Assembly (NCBI RefSeq): GCF_020741395.1
Contig: NZ_DYZA01000107.1
Location: 1 to 6,436 of the forward strand
Direction of reading: 5' to 3'
Length of the DNA: 6,436 bases
From: Mailhella massiliensis
Lineage (GTDB): Bacteria > Desulfobacterota > Desulfovibrionia > Desulfovibrionales > Desulfovibrionaceae
The notes under the pieces were generated by a model. That model was given only the letters and a program-made list of their open reading frames with translations, did no database searches and was not told where the DNA came from. The stretch's first letter is position 1. Each line of letters begins with the position of its first letter. A program made the translations under genes and the position numbers. Below, in pieces: positions 6,287 to 6,436 of the stretch.

Positions 6287-6305
6287 CGCTCTCAGAGAGC
6301 GTTTT
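6287..6305 (+). terminator. Weak intrinsic terminator after the Tim44-like gene
   Basis: CGCTCT (6287-6292) pairs with AGAGCG (6296-6301) around a CAG loop, followed by four T's (6302-6305). The short stem and T run suggest partial termination, with the hairpin at 6323 as main stop. Confidence 0.45.
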
Positions 6306-6322
6306 GACTCGGGTATGAAAAG

Positions 6323-6355
6323 GGCCGGTTCCTCTTGGGAGGAGCCGGTCTTTTT
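6323..6355 (+). terminator. Main intrinsic terminator after the Tim44-like gene
   Basis: GGCCGGTTCCTC (6323-6334) pairs with GAGGAGCCGGTC (6339-6350) over 12 positions, two of them G-T, with a TTGG loop and five T's (6351-6355). An A run before the stem can pair with the T's, typical of strong terminators. Confidence 0.85.
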
Positions 6356-6360
6356 GGTTA

Positions 6361-6389
6361 AAAGAAAACCCCCAGCTAGGCTGGGGGTT
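6361..6389 (-). terminator. Perfect palindrome; terminator for a minus-strand transcript or mobile-element end hairpin
   Basis: AACCCCCAGC (6367-6376) pairs perfectly with GCTGGGGGTT (6380-6389) around a three-base loop. Read on the minus strand the stem runs into a T-rich tract (TTTTCTTT opposite 6361-6368), the form of an intrinsic terminator for a gene arriving from the right. On the + strand it runs into TTCCCG, which is poor for termination. All three minus-strand frames from the right edge close before the palindrome ends (stops at 6416-6418, 6405-6407 and 6376-6378), so any converging gene finishes in the last 60 bases or beyond the window. Strong palindromes near an end are also typical of IS200/IS605-type elements, but no transposase is visible. 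Confidence 0.6.
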
Positions 6390-6436
6390 CCCGAAAACTT
6401 ATAGTTATGCGTAGGTTATAAACACTCCTTTTGATT

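Overview
The window is about 6.4 kb of bacterial chromosome with five protein genes, all on the + strand. The first gene is cut by the left edge. Gene content points to a Gram-negative bacterium with anaerobic metabolism: an old-yellow-enzyme-type flavoprotein with an Fe-S cluster, a Bug/TctC periplasmic binding protein, an OFA-type MFS carrier, a TauE/SafE permease and a Tim44-like membrane protein. Moderately high GC and this gene mix would fit a Desulfovibrionaceae-like member of the Desulfobacterota (Desulfovibrio/Bilophila/Mailhella type), but that placement is inference; no marker gene is present.

Layout. (1) 1-2394: the 3' part of a multidomain NADH:flavin oxidoreductase, followed after 30 bases by a secreted solute-binding protein. 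These two look like one operon, closed by an intrinsic terminator at 2407-2443. (2) 2495-3712: a 12-helix OFA-family MFS carrier, whose start is set by a Shine-Dalgarno sequence. (3) 3713-4736: a leader with a near-consensus sigma70-type promoter (3869-3897), then a TauE/SafE permease. (4) 4737-5303: 567 bases without a convincing gene. It holds two strong intrinsic terminators (4820-4852 and 4928-4954), a candidate promoter (5100-5128) and a structured leader. (5) 5304-6233: a signal-peptide, glycine-rich, single-helix protein with a C-terminal Tim44-like domain. (6) 6234-6436: a cluster of hairpins, with one weak and one strong + strand terminator, then a perfect palindrome whose T-rich side serves the minus strand. 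That last element may belong to a converging gene or a mobile-element end just outside the window.

How the genes may work together. The flavoenzyme and binding protein suggest capture and reductive processing of an unsaturated or carboxylated small molecule. The OFA carrier and TauE/SafE permease next door could move related organic anions or sulfur-containing anions. The three transport genes are separated by a terminator or a promoter, so they are neighbours rather than one proven pathway. The Tim44-like gene looks like an independent unit. I found no CRISPR array, tRNA, rRNA or recognisable defence system, and nothing here that I would confidently call a new biological system.
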